DNA of 30,812 bases from CAYFQV01 sp964413635 (GTDB lineage Bacteria; Spirochaetota; Spirochaetia; DSM-27196; PWMO01): positions 1 through 30,812 of the forward strand of contig CAYPTH010000026.1 in NCBI GenBank assembly GCA_964413635.1, read 5' to 3'. Under the pieces are notes generated by a model. The model made no database searches, had not been told where the DNA came from, and saw nothing but the letters and a program-made list of their open reading frames with translations. Numbering within the stretch: the first letter of the stretch is position 1; each line of letters begins with the position of its first letter. The position numbers and the translations under genes are program-made. Positions 14,722-22,698 of the stretch are shown in pieces.

Positions 14722-15789
14722 ATGCATATGAGTCGAGCAGTAACACTTACGCTCATTCTGCTCCTCGTCTCAACCGGCATCGTTTTCGCCGGCGGAAACA
14801 GAGAGCAAGACCAGAACGGACAAGACCAACAGCAGCAGGGCGAAACCGCCGTCGAGACCGAAGGAGAGGCCACTCCCATTGAGTCCGGCAGCGCCGGAGA
14901 CGCGGTTGCCGTTGTCAACGGAATTCCAATTGATCGGTCCAAGTTCGAGACGACGCTGGCCCAGAGCCGGCAGCAGGCGGCGCAGCAGGGACAGCAACTC
15001 AACGCGCAGCAGAACGAGCAGCTACAACAGGACATTCTCGAACGCCTGATCGAGGAAGAGCTTCTCTATCAACAAGCCATCAAGCAGGATATTGAGGTCT
15101 CTCAGGAGGAGGTTGACTCGCAGCTCCAGCGCACCAGAAGCAACTTCAACTCCGAAGAACAGTTCAATTCCGCCCTCGCGCAAGCGGGCCTCACGCAGGA
15201 GCAACTCGAGGAACAGATCCGACGGCAATTGACCATCAACCGGCTGATTGCAGAGGAGGTCGGACAAAACTTCCAGGCCACGCAAGAGGAAGCGCAGACC
15301 TTCTACGATGAGAATCCCCAGTTCTTTCAGCAGGGCGAGCAGATCGAAGCCCGGCATGTTCTGGTATCCACGGAAGGCGTCGAGGGCGAAGAGGCCATGA
15401 ACGAGGCGCGCCAACGCGCGGAGAACATCAAGCAGGAGCTCGAAGAGGGAGCCGACTTTGCCGAGGTCGCCCGAGAGCGCTCCGACGGACCGAGCGCCTC
15501 CCGGGGCGGAAGCCTGGGCACCTTCGGCCGTGGCCAGATGGTTCCCGCCTTTGAAGAAGCTGCCTTCAACCTGGAAGTCGGCGAAATCTCCGACATCGTG
15601 CAAACGCAGTTCGGCTTACACATTATTCAGGTAACCGATAAGGCGGAATCCGGAAAGATGGCCTTCGCTGAAGCGAAGCCCCAGATCGACCAGTACTTGG
15701 CGCAGCAGAAGCGTGGTGAGGCCATTCAGGAGTACCTCGATGGCCTGAAGGAAGACGCCGAAATCGAGCGCCGCCTCGACCAGGGCTAA
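14722..15789 (+). CDS. exported peptidyl-prolyl cis-trans isomerase (SurA/PrsA-type, parvulin domain)
   Basis: A 355-residue periplasmic folding factor. Residues 1-23 form a signal peptide (basic start, TLTLILLLVSTGIV, cleavage after VFA). A Gln/Glu-rich linker (25-60) precedes a SurA-N-like helical chaperone domain (about 60-190) and one parvulin domain (about 209-307) with ARHVLVST, GGSLGTFGRGQMVPAFEEAAF and QTQFGLHIIQV. No lipobox cysteine is present, unlike PrsA lipoproteins. ATG 14722 follows AAGGAG (14711-14716) by five bases; an open frame extends further upstream but lacks coding character. It is driven by its own promoter. Its stop overlaps that of the convergent ATPase gene by four bases (CTAA). 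Confidence 0.9.
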   Translation: MHMSRAVTLTLILLLVSTGIVFAGGNREQDQNGQDQQQQGETAVETEGEATPIESGSAGDAVAVVNGIPIDRSKFETTLAQSRQQAAQQGQQLNAQQNEQLQQDILERLIEEELLYQQAIKQDIEVSQEEVDSQLQRTRSNFNSEEQFNSALAQAGLTQEQLEEQIRRQLTINRLIAEEVGQNFQATQEEAQTFYDENPQFFQQGEQIEARHVLVSTEGVEGEEAMNEARQRAENIKQELEEGADFAEVARERSDGPSASRGGSLGTFGRGQMVPAFEEAAFNLEVGEISDIVQTQFGLHIIQVTDKAESGKMAFAEAKPQIDQYLAQQKRGEAIQEYLDGLKEDAEIERRLDQG

Positions 15790-17525
15790 GCCCGGTCGAC
15801 CCGCAGCGTGCGAAGGCGATTGAGCGCCGCCGCAAGCTCGAAGCGCCGGAAGGCCGCCAAGTCGCCCATTGGGTGCGGGGTGAGGGCGTCCAAGCCCTCC
15901 TCCTCCACCCGGCGGGCAATCTCGTCTAGGGCCTGACGCAGGGTGAGCTTCCGATCAAATATCGACTTCATTACCACCAAGGCGTGGGCAATCGCGCGCG
16001 TCTGCCCGGCATCAACAATCTGCTCGACCGCGGCAAGGTGGATCGAGTCACCGCCGAACTGAATCTCCCGCGTACCGTGGGCGCGGACCTTTACGTCTCG
16101 TTTGCCCTTACTCGGGTCGAGGCTGCGCTCCCGCGGGCAGCGCTCGCACCAATCACCAAAGCGCGTTCCGCCCTCGCCACGCCGCTGAGTCTGTAGACGT
16201 CCCGCAATGGCCCGCGCCTCCGCAGTCATTTCGTAGGGGCGATACTCACGCATGACAATCACGGTATCGGCGACGTCGAAGTAGTCCCCACTGCCGCCTA
16301 TCACCAAGATCGATGACACGCCCAACTCATCGGACAAGAGGCGAACCTTGTCGATGAAGGGTGTTATCGGCTCTTCCTCCCCCGCAACAAGCTCCTGCAT
16401 GCGGTGATCACGAATCATGAAGTTCGTCGCCGAGGTGTCCTCGTCCACCAAGAGCGCCGAGGCTCCCACCTCCAGCGCCTCCATGATGTTGGCCGCCTGC
16501 GAGGTGCTGCCGCTCGCGTCATCGGAGCGGAACTGCTCGGTATCGATGTCCCCGGGTAAGTTGTTGATGAAGGGGGTGATCGTCACGCCCTCCACCCGCC
16601 GCCCGTCTTCGGAGCGCACCTTTACCGCATCCGCCTCGGTGACCACGAGCTCCCGGCCGTCGCCGGGAATGTGATCGTAGACCCCACGCTCGAGGGCGCG
16701 CAGCAGGGTCGACTTTCCGTGGTAGCCGCCGCCGGCGACGAGTGTCACCCCGCGGGGAATTGCCATGCCGGAGATCGTGCCGCGGTTCGGCAGCTCCATT
16801 TCCCGCCGCATCGATTCCGGGCTTTCGAAGGCGACCACACTCCTTCCCTGCATTGGCCGGTCATCCACCCCGCTGCGCCGCGGGAGCACCGCGCCGTCGG
16901 CCACGAAGCCCACAAGGTCGTGCTCGTGCAGGAGCCGACGAAGCGCCTGGGCGTCCTCAACCGTCTCGACGTGTCGCTGCAGCTCCTCCCAATCTATGCT
17001 CGCGGCAACAAGGCTCTCGGCAACTATCTCGGGAAGCTCCGTGCCGAAGATCCCCGCCGCCTGCTTTCCGGCAATACGCCGTCCGAATGCCGGCAGCCCG
17101 ACGGTGAAGCGCAGCTCGAGAGAACCGGCGTCCTTCGAGTCCGGCCCACCGACTGTCGCGGTACTCCGGAGAAGCACCTCCTGGCCGACGTGGGCCGTGT
17201 CGACATCCCCACCCTTTCCGCCGCCGCCTTTGCCCCGGTGGCGGGAGGAGACCTCTCTGCACGCGGAACGGAAGCGGCGGACCAGGTAGTCCGCTGCGGC
17301 CCTTCGCCGCGACCGGTTGCGATAGGCCCACTCCGGCAGACCCGTCGTCCCGCTTGGGAGCTCGAGATGGCAGCGCGACGGGGGCGCAAAGGGATCGCTC
17401 TGGACATGATCAATGCAGAAAACGAAGTCATCATGATGGTAGCAGCCCGTGGTGTCCTTGTACGCCTTGTAGCCGCGCCCATCGAGATCACGCATCTTCC
17501 CGGGAAGCAGATCGTAGCGTTCCAT
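15786..17525 (-). CDS. ABC-class predicted ATPase
   Basis: A 579-residue protein of the 'predicted ATPase of the ABC class' family. The N-terminal LDGRGYKAYKD and IDHVQSDPFAPPSR blocks are diagnostic. The Walker A loop GGGYHGKST lies near residue 268 and the Walker B-like ALLVDEDTSATNF near 355-367, in which the catalytic-position acidic pair is DED. There are no membrane segments, so it is not a transporter on its own; the cellular role of this family is not established. The start at 17525 is chosen because AAAGAG lies seven bases upstream and relatives begin a few residues before DGRGYKAY; the frame remains open further upstream. It is divergent from the thioredoxin-NHL gene and convergent with the isomerase gene. 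Confidence 0.85.
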   Translation of the reverse strand: MERYDLLPGKMRDLDGRGYKAYKDTTGCYHHDDFVFCIDHVQSDPFAPPSRCHLELPSGTTGLPEWAYRNRSRRRAAADYLVRRFRSACREVSSRHRGKGGGGKGGDVDTAHVGQEVLLRSTATVGGPDSKDAGSLELRFTVGLPAFGRRIAGKQAAGIFGTELPEIVAESLVAASIDWEELQRHVETVEDAQALRRLLHEHDLVGFVADGAVLPRRSGVDDRPMQGRSVVAFESPESMRREMELPNRGTISGMAIPRGVTLVAGGGYHGKSTLLRALERGVYDHIPGDGRELVVTEADAVKVRSEDGRRVEGVTITPFINNLPGDIDTEQFRSDDASGSTSQAANIMEALEVGASALLVDEDTSATNFMIRDHRMQELVAGEEEPITPFIDKVRLLSDELGVSSILVIGGSGDYFDVADTVIVMREYRPYEMTAEARAIAGRLQTQRRGEGGTRFGDWCERCPRERSLDPSKGKRDVKVRAHGTREIQFGGDSIHLAAVEQIVDAGQTRAIAHALVVMKSIFDRKLTLRQALDEIARRVEEEGLDALTPHPMGDLAAFRRFELAAALNRLRTLRVDRA

Positions 17526-17577
17526 GCGGTTTCTCTTTCCGTTTGTCATCATCTCCCATGATGGCGATCTTGAAGCA

Positions 17578-19693
17578 ATGCGTGAAGCCATACGTGAAGC
17601 ACCTCGAGCCCAACGGAGACGGATCCTTTCCATCCTGATCGTCACGACGGCGGCAATCCTGGCCCTCATGGCCGCCTGCGCCACCGGATCGGACGCAATC
17701 AACGGCACCGCTCAATCTCCCCTCCGGGGCGATGACCGTCACGCAGATCCATGGCTCGCGCAAAGCTACGCCGGGTCTAGCCCGGCAAAGGCGCTACCCA
17801 CCGATCTGGAATGGCTCAATGTCGAGTACCCCCTCACCCTTGACCAACTGCGCGGCAAGATCGTCCTCATTGACTTCTGGACCTACGGATGCATCAACTG
17901 CATTCACAACATTCCGGAGCTCATCGAGCTACAGGAAACGTATGCGGACACCCTGGTCGTCATCGGCGTCCACTCCGCCAAGTTCGAGAACGAGGGACGC
18001 AGCGAAAACCTCCGGCGCATCATCTCCCGCTACGAGATTCCCTACCCGGTAATCAATGACCGGAATCGAGACATGATGGACAGTTGGAACGTCCGGGCGT
18101 GGCCGACGCTCTTCCTCATTGATCCCGCCGGCAATGTCGCCGGACGAGAGACCGGTGAAGGCTTCTATCAGAAGTTCAACCGCGCAATCCTGGGCCTCAT
18201 TCAAGAGTTCGATGAAGCCGGCCGGCTCGACCGGGGCCCGGTGGACTTCACCCTCGATCGCGGCGGTCTCCCGCAAACCGCCCTCTCCTTCCCGTCGAAG
18301 GTGCTCGGCGACTTAGACAAGGAGCGTCTCTTTGTGGCCGACACCAACAATCACCGCATCTTGGAGGTGAGCTCCGAGAGCGGTGCGGTGAGACGCGTCA
18401 TTGGCGCCGGCAGCGCGGGCTTCTCGAGTGGGCGCTTTTCCAATGCCCAATTCAACAAGCCCCGCGGCATGGCCCTCTCGGGAGACGGCCGGACCCTGTA
18501 CGTGGCGGACACGGCGAACCACGCAATCCGTACAGTTGACCTGGAGAACGAAGAGGTGGAGACCCTCGCGGGGACCGGGATCAAGCCCTACAACTACCCT
18601 CCCCGCCCCGGCCCACTGCCAACCAAGGGTCTGCGCTCGCCCTGGGACCTGGCTTTGCGCAACGGGGCCCTCTACGTCGCCATGGCGGGTTCCCATCAGA
18701 TCTGGCAGATCGACCTCGAGCAAGGGGTCGCCAACTACGCCGCCGGCACCGGCAGAGAGGCGGTCATCGACGGGCCGGCGTTTGCGGCGCGACTTGCCCA
18801 ACCGAGCGGCCTGGCAGTCTTGGGCGATCACCTCTACTTTGCCGACAGTGAGTCGAGCTTCCTGAGACGACTATCTCTGCCGGACGGAGAGCCGTCAGCG
18901 GAGACGCGGGGCGGGCCGCGGGGCGGGCCCTTTGAGGGTGTCGTCGAGACCGTTGCCGGCAGCGGCCGGAGTCTCTTTGACTACGGAGATACCGACGGCG
19001 TAGGAGAAGAGGTGCAGCTGCAGCATCCCCTCGGCGTCGCCGCCGGCAACGGGGTGATCTACGTCGCGGACACCTATAACCACAAGATCAAACGCTTCGA
19101 CCCCGAGACGCGGCGGGTACAAACCGTCTTTGGCAGTGCCTCCGGCTGGGCCGACAGCGACAGCGGTGCGTCGGGAGCGCAATTCTTCGAGCCCGGAGGG
19201 ATACACCTGGACGGTGAGACGCTCCTCGTTGCCGACACGAACAACCATGCGATTCGGCGCATAGACCTCGCGACGGGCACGGTCGACACCCTCGTTGTCC
19301 ACAGCATCCCTCGCTCCCCCGAGGAGGTGGCGTCGGTGCAGCTGTCACCGGTGCGCCTGGCCCCGGGGGCCGCAACAATAGAGGTGGCACTCCGCCTGCC
19401 GAATGGATTCAAGGTAAACGAGACGGCGCCGTCCGGCGTAACCCTCCATGAGCTCCCGAGCATTCTGGAAGCCGAACGCCGCGAAGTCTCGGCTCCCGGG
19501 CAGGAGTTTCCCGTCAGCTTTGCGGTGACCGCGCGGGAGGGCACGGGCAGCGCAACGCTTCGCCTCGCACTGGTATACTGCCGGGAGGGAAATGAAGGGC
19601 TGTGCTTCTTCGAGACGGTGGATCTTGTCGCGCCCGTGGAGGTTCGCGACAACGCCGCAACGGAGGCAACCCTCACGCACCGCGTTACGCATG
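17578..19693 (+). CDS. lipoprotein with thioredoxin-like domain and NHL-repeat propeller (NHLRC2-like), 3' end lost in gap
   Basis: At least 705 residues. A charged N-terminus and hydrophobic stretch end in LMAAC, a plausible lipobox with Cys34 as the lipidated residue. A thioredoxin-like domain (about 75-215) has the redox motif DFWTYGCINC (Cys105, Cys108), followed by an NHL propeller (about 235-590) with recurrent LFVADTNNHRI-like strands (four or more copies), and a C-terminal beta domain with a Cys pair (VYCREGNEGLCFF). This is the layout of NHLRC2-type proteins. I infer an extracytoplasmic thiol-disulfide role; the partner is unknown. The coding frame runs into the N run; after the gap the same frame is not plausible coding, so the stop is inside the gap, or at the TGA at 19809 in another frame. 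The start is uncertain: ATG 17524 is also open, overlapping the divergent start. Confidence 0.82.
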
Positions 19694-19793
19694 NNNNNNN
19701 NNNNNNNNNNNNNNNNNNNNNNNNNNNNNNNNNNNNNNNNNNNNNNNNNNNNNNNNNNNNNNNNNNNNNNNNNNNNNNNNNNNNNNNNNNNNN
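19694..19793. other. assembly gap (100 N)
   Basis: Exactly 100 N, so the true length is unknown. It removes the 3' end of the thioredoxin-NHL gene. Bases 19794-19811 read as five codons then TGA (ELGAP-stop), which could be its last codons if the gap restores that frame. Confidence 0.99.
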
Positions 19794-19846
19794 GAGCTCG
19801 GTGCCCCTTGATAGCGCGTCAGCTCGCCGCGTATCCTTAGGGGAAC

Positions 19847-20149
19847 ATGTCACTGTACCGTCTGCACCTCACATGGAAGGGCAAGGATATCGTGCTTCGT
19901 GCCCGGGAGCTCGACATGACCCACCCCTACTTCGTCTCTATCCGGGATCTCGTCTTCCCTGAGGGGCGAAACATCATCATCGATCCCAGTGAAGATGAGG
20001 TCCGTCGAACCTTCGGCCAGGCCGAGCACCTGCTCATTCCCTTTCAGAATGTGACATTGATCGAGGAAGTGCGAGAGGAGAACGTAAGCGCCGACGACAA
20101 AGTGCGCCCCTTCACCGTCGTCGACAACGGTGAGCATGACGAAGATTAG
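19847..20149 (+). CDS. DUF1820 family protein
   Basis: A 100-residue soluble protein. The pattern YRLHLTWKGKDIVLRARE, then YFVSIRDLVFPEG, NIIIDPSEDEVRRTFG, and LIPFQNVTLIEEV matches the small DUF1820 family, whose function is unknown; the IIDPSE segment is the most characteristic. AGGGG lies only about three bases before the ATG, an unusually tight spacing, so initiation may be weak. Its 3' end overlaps the 5' end of the patatin-like gene by 14 bases, indicating coupled expression. The upstream gap hides whether it belongs to the thioredoxin-NHL transcript. Confidence 0.75.
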   Translation: MSLYRLHLTWKGKDIVLRARELDMTHPYFVSIRDLVFPEGRNIIIDPSEDEVRRTFGQAEHLLIPFQNVTLIEEVREENVSADDKVRPFTVVDNGEHDED

Positions 20150-20663
20150 CGCTCTCCGGCCCGCTAGAACACGACGCGTCGGCATTGCCCTCGGTGGCGG
20201 CGGCGCCCGCGGGATGTCCCACTACGGAGTGCTTCGCATCCTGAGGCAGTACGATCAGCTCGCCCCGAGCATCGTCGCTGGATGCTCCGCCGGGGCGGTT
20301 GCAGGGACACTCTACGCCGCCGGGATCGACCAGGTACGGATAGAGCAAATGGCGGTGGACATTGTAAAGGCCATGGGAGCAGATGTGTCGCTAGCCGTGA
20401 GCTTGGGGCTTGCGGCCTTGCCGGAACGCGTGAAATCGACGTACGGTGTCATTACGTGGCAGCTCGGCACGCTGGGAGTCCATCAGCTGTGGCGGAGCTT
20501 GGCCGCGGCGGATGTCGGTTTTGAGATCACGGGGATCTCCGGACGAAGCCCCGTGAAGGCCGGTCAAACCGATCTCATGGAGCAGGGCGCGAAGGACATG
20601 CTGGAGCACATACAGACGCTCCGGGAAACCGTGCAGGGACGTCGCGTGCGCCTGTGGAAGTAG
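20136..20663 (+). CDS. patatin-like phospholipase with internal deletion, catalytic Asp missing
   Basis: A 175-residue protein with an intact patatin front end: oxyanion-hole GGGGARG (in GIALGGGGARGMSHYGVL) and nucleophile GCSAG with Ser in the GxSxG position. Directly after GTLYAAGIDQVRIEQMA the sequence continues with VDIVKAMGADVSLAVSLG, which in full-length patatins lies after the catalytic DGG/DGA motif (compare 'PVD.A.A.GADVVIAVD'). About 100 residues, including the Asp of the Ser-Asp dyad, therefore appear to be missing, and no DG[GA] occurs anywhere. The reading frame is open to a natural C-terminal helix. It is probably catalytically dead, or a remnant; a misassembly is also possible. 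The start could also be GTG 20130, two codons upstream. It overlaps the DUF1820 gene. Confidence 0.72.
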   Translation: MTKISALRPARTRRVGIALGGGGARGMSHYGVLRILRQYDQLAPSIVAGCSAGAVAGTLYAAGIDQVRIEQMAVDIVKAMGADVSLAVSLGLAALPERVKSTYGVITWQLGTLGVHQLWRSLAAADVGFEITGISGRSPVKAGQTDLMEQGAKDMLEHIQTLRETVQGRRVRLWK

Positions 20664-20694
20664 AGGAGCCCTCGCGAAGGAGTCTGACACCGAC

Positions 20695-21246
20695 ATGGAA
20701 TTGACGTGCCTATCGATTCCCAATCCCGTCTCGTATCTGGTTTGCTACGGCATCAAAGACATCGAGAATCGAACCTGGTCGACCGATTATCGCGGACGTC
20801 TCTACATCCATTCGGGCGGCCACGTGAATTTCCGCGGCATGCCCGACATGTCGCGCTACCCGGTGCCGCTCATCCACGAGTTCGACGAGCTCATGAATCA
20901 GGTCGATGAGATCGAATCTCACACGAGTTACGTTGGCATTGTCGACAGCGGGATCAGCGTCTACCTGAAGAAGGAGAAGCGGCAAACGGACAACATCGTC
21001 GCGCAGTACAATCTCCTGCAGGACGTCTACGCCCACTACCGGTCGGACAAGCAGAGCGCCTTCTTCCACGCAAGCGCAATAATCGGCAGTGTCGAGCTCG
21101 TCGATGTTGTGGCCGACTCGACCAGCGAGTGGGCGGAGCAGGGTCGATTTCAGTGGGTGCTGCGGGATCCGCGAATCCTTCGTGAACCGATCCCGCGTGT
21201 GCGCGAGCAGCCGGGCCTCTTTACCTACGAAGCGCCGGGCGCATAA
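20695..21246 (+). CDS. ASCH domain protein
   Basis: A 183-residue protein with a clear ASCH (PUA-like fold) domain: LSIPNPVSYLVCYGIKDIENRTWSTDYRG-type N-terminus, in which the ENRTW...YRGRLYIHSG block is diagnostic, and a later strand SAIIGSVELVDVV with an SEWAEQGRFQWVL closing segment. Between them lies a roughly 70-residue insertion (about 55-125), longer than in minimal ASCH proteins, rich in charged residues. ASCH domains are thought to bind or modify RNA or modified nucleosides; no specific substrate can be assigned. An AAGGAG at 20677-20682 is 12 bases from the ATG, rather far. It lies 31 bases after the patatin-like gene. Confidence 0.8.
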   Translation: MELTCLSIPNPVSYLVCYGIKDIENRTWSTDYRGRLYIHSGGHVNFRGMPDMSRYPVPLIHEFDELMNQVDEIESHTSYVGIVDSGISVYLKKEKRQTDNIVAQYNLLQDVYAHYRSDKQSAFFHASAIIGSVELVDVVADSTSEWAEQGRFQWVLRDPRILREPIPRVREQPGLFTYEAPGA

Positions 21247-21369
21247 CGGGACGCATCAAGTGCACCCTGTCGTCGAGGCGTGGTTCGGCGCAAGCTCACG
21301 CGGCCGCGCTACCGCTGGCGGCGTAGACCGACCGAGCACGGGCACGGTACAGTGCGGCCGGAGGATAAC

Positions 21370-22689
21370 GTGGCAGTTACACGCGAACAGATACGACAGA
21401 CCTTGCGCGGAATCAAAGACTCGGACATCGGTGCCGACATTGTCTCTCTCGGACTGGTGAAAGAAATCACCATTGACGGCGACACCGTGTCGGTCGCCAT
21501 TGAGCTCACCACTCCGACGGTGCCACGGCAGAGCGCCATCCAATCGGATGCGCAGGAACGTCTCGAGGCGCTTCCCGAGCTTACCACCGCGAAGGTTACC
21601 GTTTCCCCGCAGCTCACGGTGAGGGAGATGCAGGGAAAGCGCACCGGCTTGGCTTATGTAAAGAACATCATTGCCGTCGCGTCAGGAAAAGGCGGCGTCG
21701 GCAAGTCCACCGTCGCCGCCCTCATGGCGAAGGAGCTCTCACAGCGCGGCTACAAGGTTGGCCTCTTGGACACCGACCTCTACGGCCCCTCGGTGCCGGC
21801 AATCTTCAAGCTCCACGGCACCGATTTGGAGGTCACCGACCAAGAAATGGTGAAGCCGGTCCAGGCCGGCGACCTCAAGGTCATGTCCTTCGGATTCTGG
21901 CTCGGCGATAACCCCGCCGTCATGCGTGGCCCCATGGTGACGAAGTACGTCCAACAGTTCCTCTACGAGGTGCAGTGGGATGAGCTCGACTACCTCTTTC
22001 TCGATCTCCCGCCGGGTACGGGGGACATCCAACTCACCATAACGCAGTCGGTGAATATCGATGGCGCCGTCATTGTCACGACGCCGCAGGCCCTCGCCTA
22101 CGCCGACGTCGGCAAGGCTATCCTCATGTTCGACCGCGTAAGCGTCCCCATTCTCGGCACGGTGGACAACATGGCCTACTTTGTCTGCGACAACTGCGGC
22201 ACGCGGCACGACGTTTTCGGAACCGGCGGAGCCGAGCGCTTAGCGGAGCGTTTCGGAACCAAGATTATTGGGCAACTCCCGCTTTCGCACCAGGACTACG
22301 GAATTGCCCTCACGGATGAGGTCAAGAACGGCGCGGTGAGCGACACGGCAACGAACGTACTCCTCAGTTTGGGGGAGAACGTAGCCGGCGTCTCGGTGCC
22401 GGAGACGAGCTACGACGACAACGCCATCACCCTGCAATTCCCCGACGGCGACACCGTGGTTGTCCGCAACAAGGATCTCCGGGCGAGCTGCCAGTGCGCA
22501 GTTTGTGTCGATGAGTTCTCCGGCGAGCGCAAGGTAACGCGGGACCAGATCCCCGACGACGTGAAGCCCGTCGAGCTCCGACCCTTGGGGAACTACGCCC
22601 TCTACATCAAGTGGTCCGACGGCCACTCCACGGGCTTCTATCCCTATCCCCTCATCCGCGAGGTTTCCGAGCTCGGCCCGAAGGGATAG
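21370..22689 (+). CDS. Mrp/NBP35-type Fe-S cluster carrier ATPase with N-terminal DUF59 and C-terminal DUF971 (HCF101-like)
   Basis: A 439-residue cytoplasmic P-loop ATPase for [4Fe-4S] cluster delivery. Domain order: DUF59/MIP18-like (about 1-80), Mrp ATPase with deviant Walker A GKGGVGKS (106-113), DTDLYGPSVP and DLPPGTGD, the cluster-binding CxxC at Cys273/Cys276 (FVCDNCG), then a DUF971 domain (about 340-435; ITLQFPDGDTVVVRNKDLR, CQCAVCVDE, WSDGHSTGFYP). This three-part layout is that of plastid HCF101. GTG 21370 is chosen because GGAGG (21360-21364) precedes it by five bases; the longer open frame has an Arg-rich, implausible N-terminus. It is a plausible supplier of Fe-S clusters to ferredoxin-dependent enzymes such as the 2-oxoacid oxidoreductase. 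Its stop is nine bases from the convergent flavoprotein stop. Confidence 0.92.
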   Translation: MAVTREQIRQTLRGIKDSDIGADIVSLGLVKEITIDGDTVSVAIELTTPTVPRQSAIQSDAQERLEALPELTTAKVTVSPQLTVREMQGKRTGLAYVKNIIAVASGKGGVGKSTVAALMAKELSQRGYKVGLLDTDLYGPSVPAIFKLHGTDLEVTDQEMVKPVQAGDLKVMSFGFWLGDNPAVMRGPMVTKYVQQFLYEVQWDELDYLFLDLPPGTGDIQLTITQSVNIDGAVIVTTPQALAYADVGKAILMFDRVSVPILGTVDNMAYFVCDNCGTRHDVFGTGGAERLAERFGTKIIGQLPLSHQDYGIALTDEVKNGAVSDTATNVLLSLGENVAGVSVPETSYDDNAITLQFPDGDTVVVRNKDLRASCQCAVCVDEFSGERKVTRDQIPDDVKPVELRPLGNYALYIKWSDGHSTGFYPYPLIREVSELGPKG

Positions 22690-22698
22690 GCGGCCTGC

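Noticed and set aside
16671..17561. 296-codon + strand open frame opposite the ABC-class ATPase
   Set aside because: No family features; the opposite strand contains the Walker motifs and the diagnostic DGRGYKAYKD block.
19794..19962. Continuation of the thioredoxin-NHL frame beyond the second gap
   Set aside because: Its translation is not protein-like and it overlaps the well-formed DUF1820 start. The apparent continuity depends on the arbitrary 100-base gap length.
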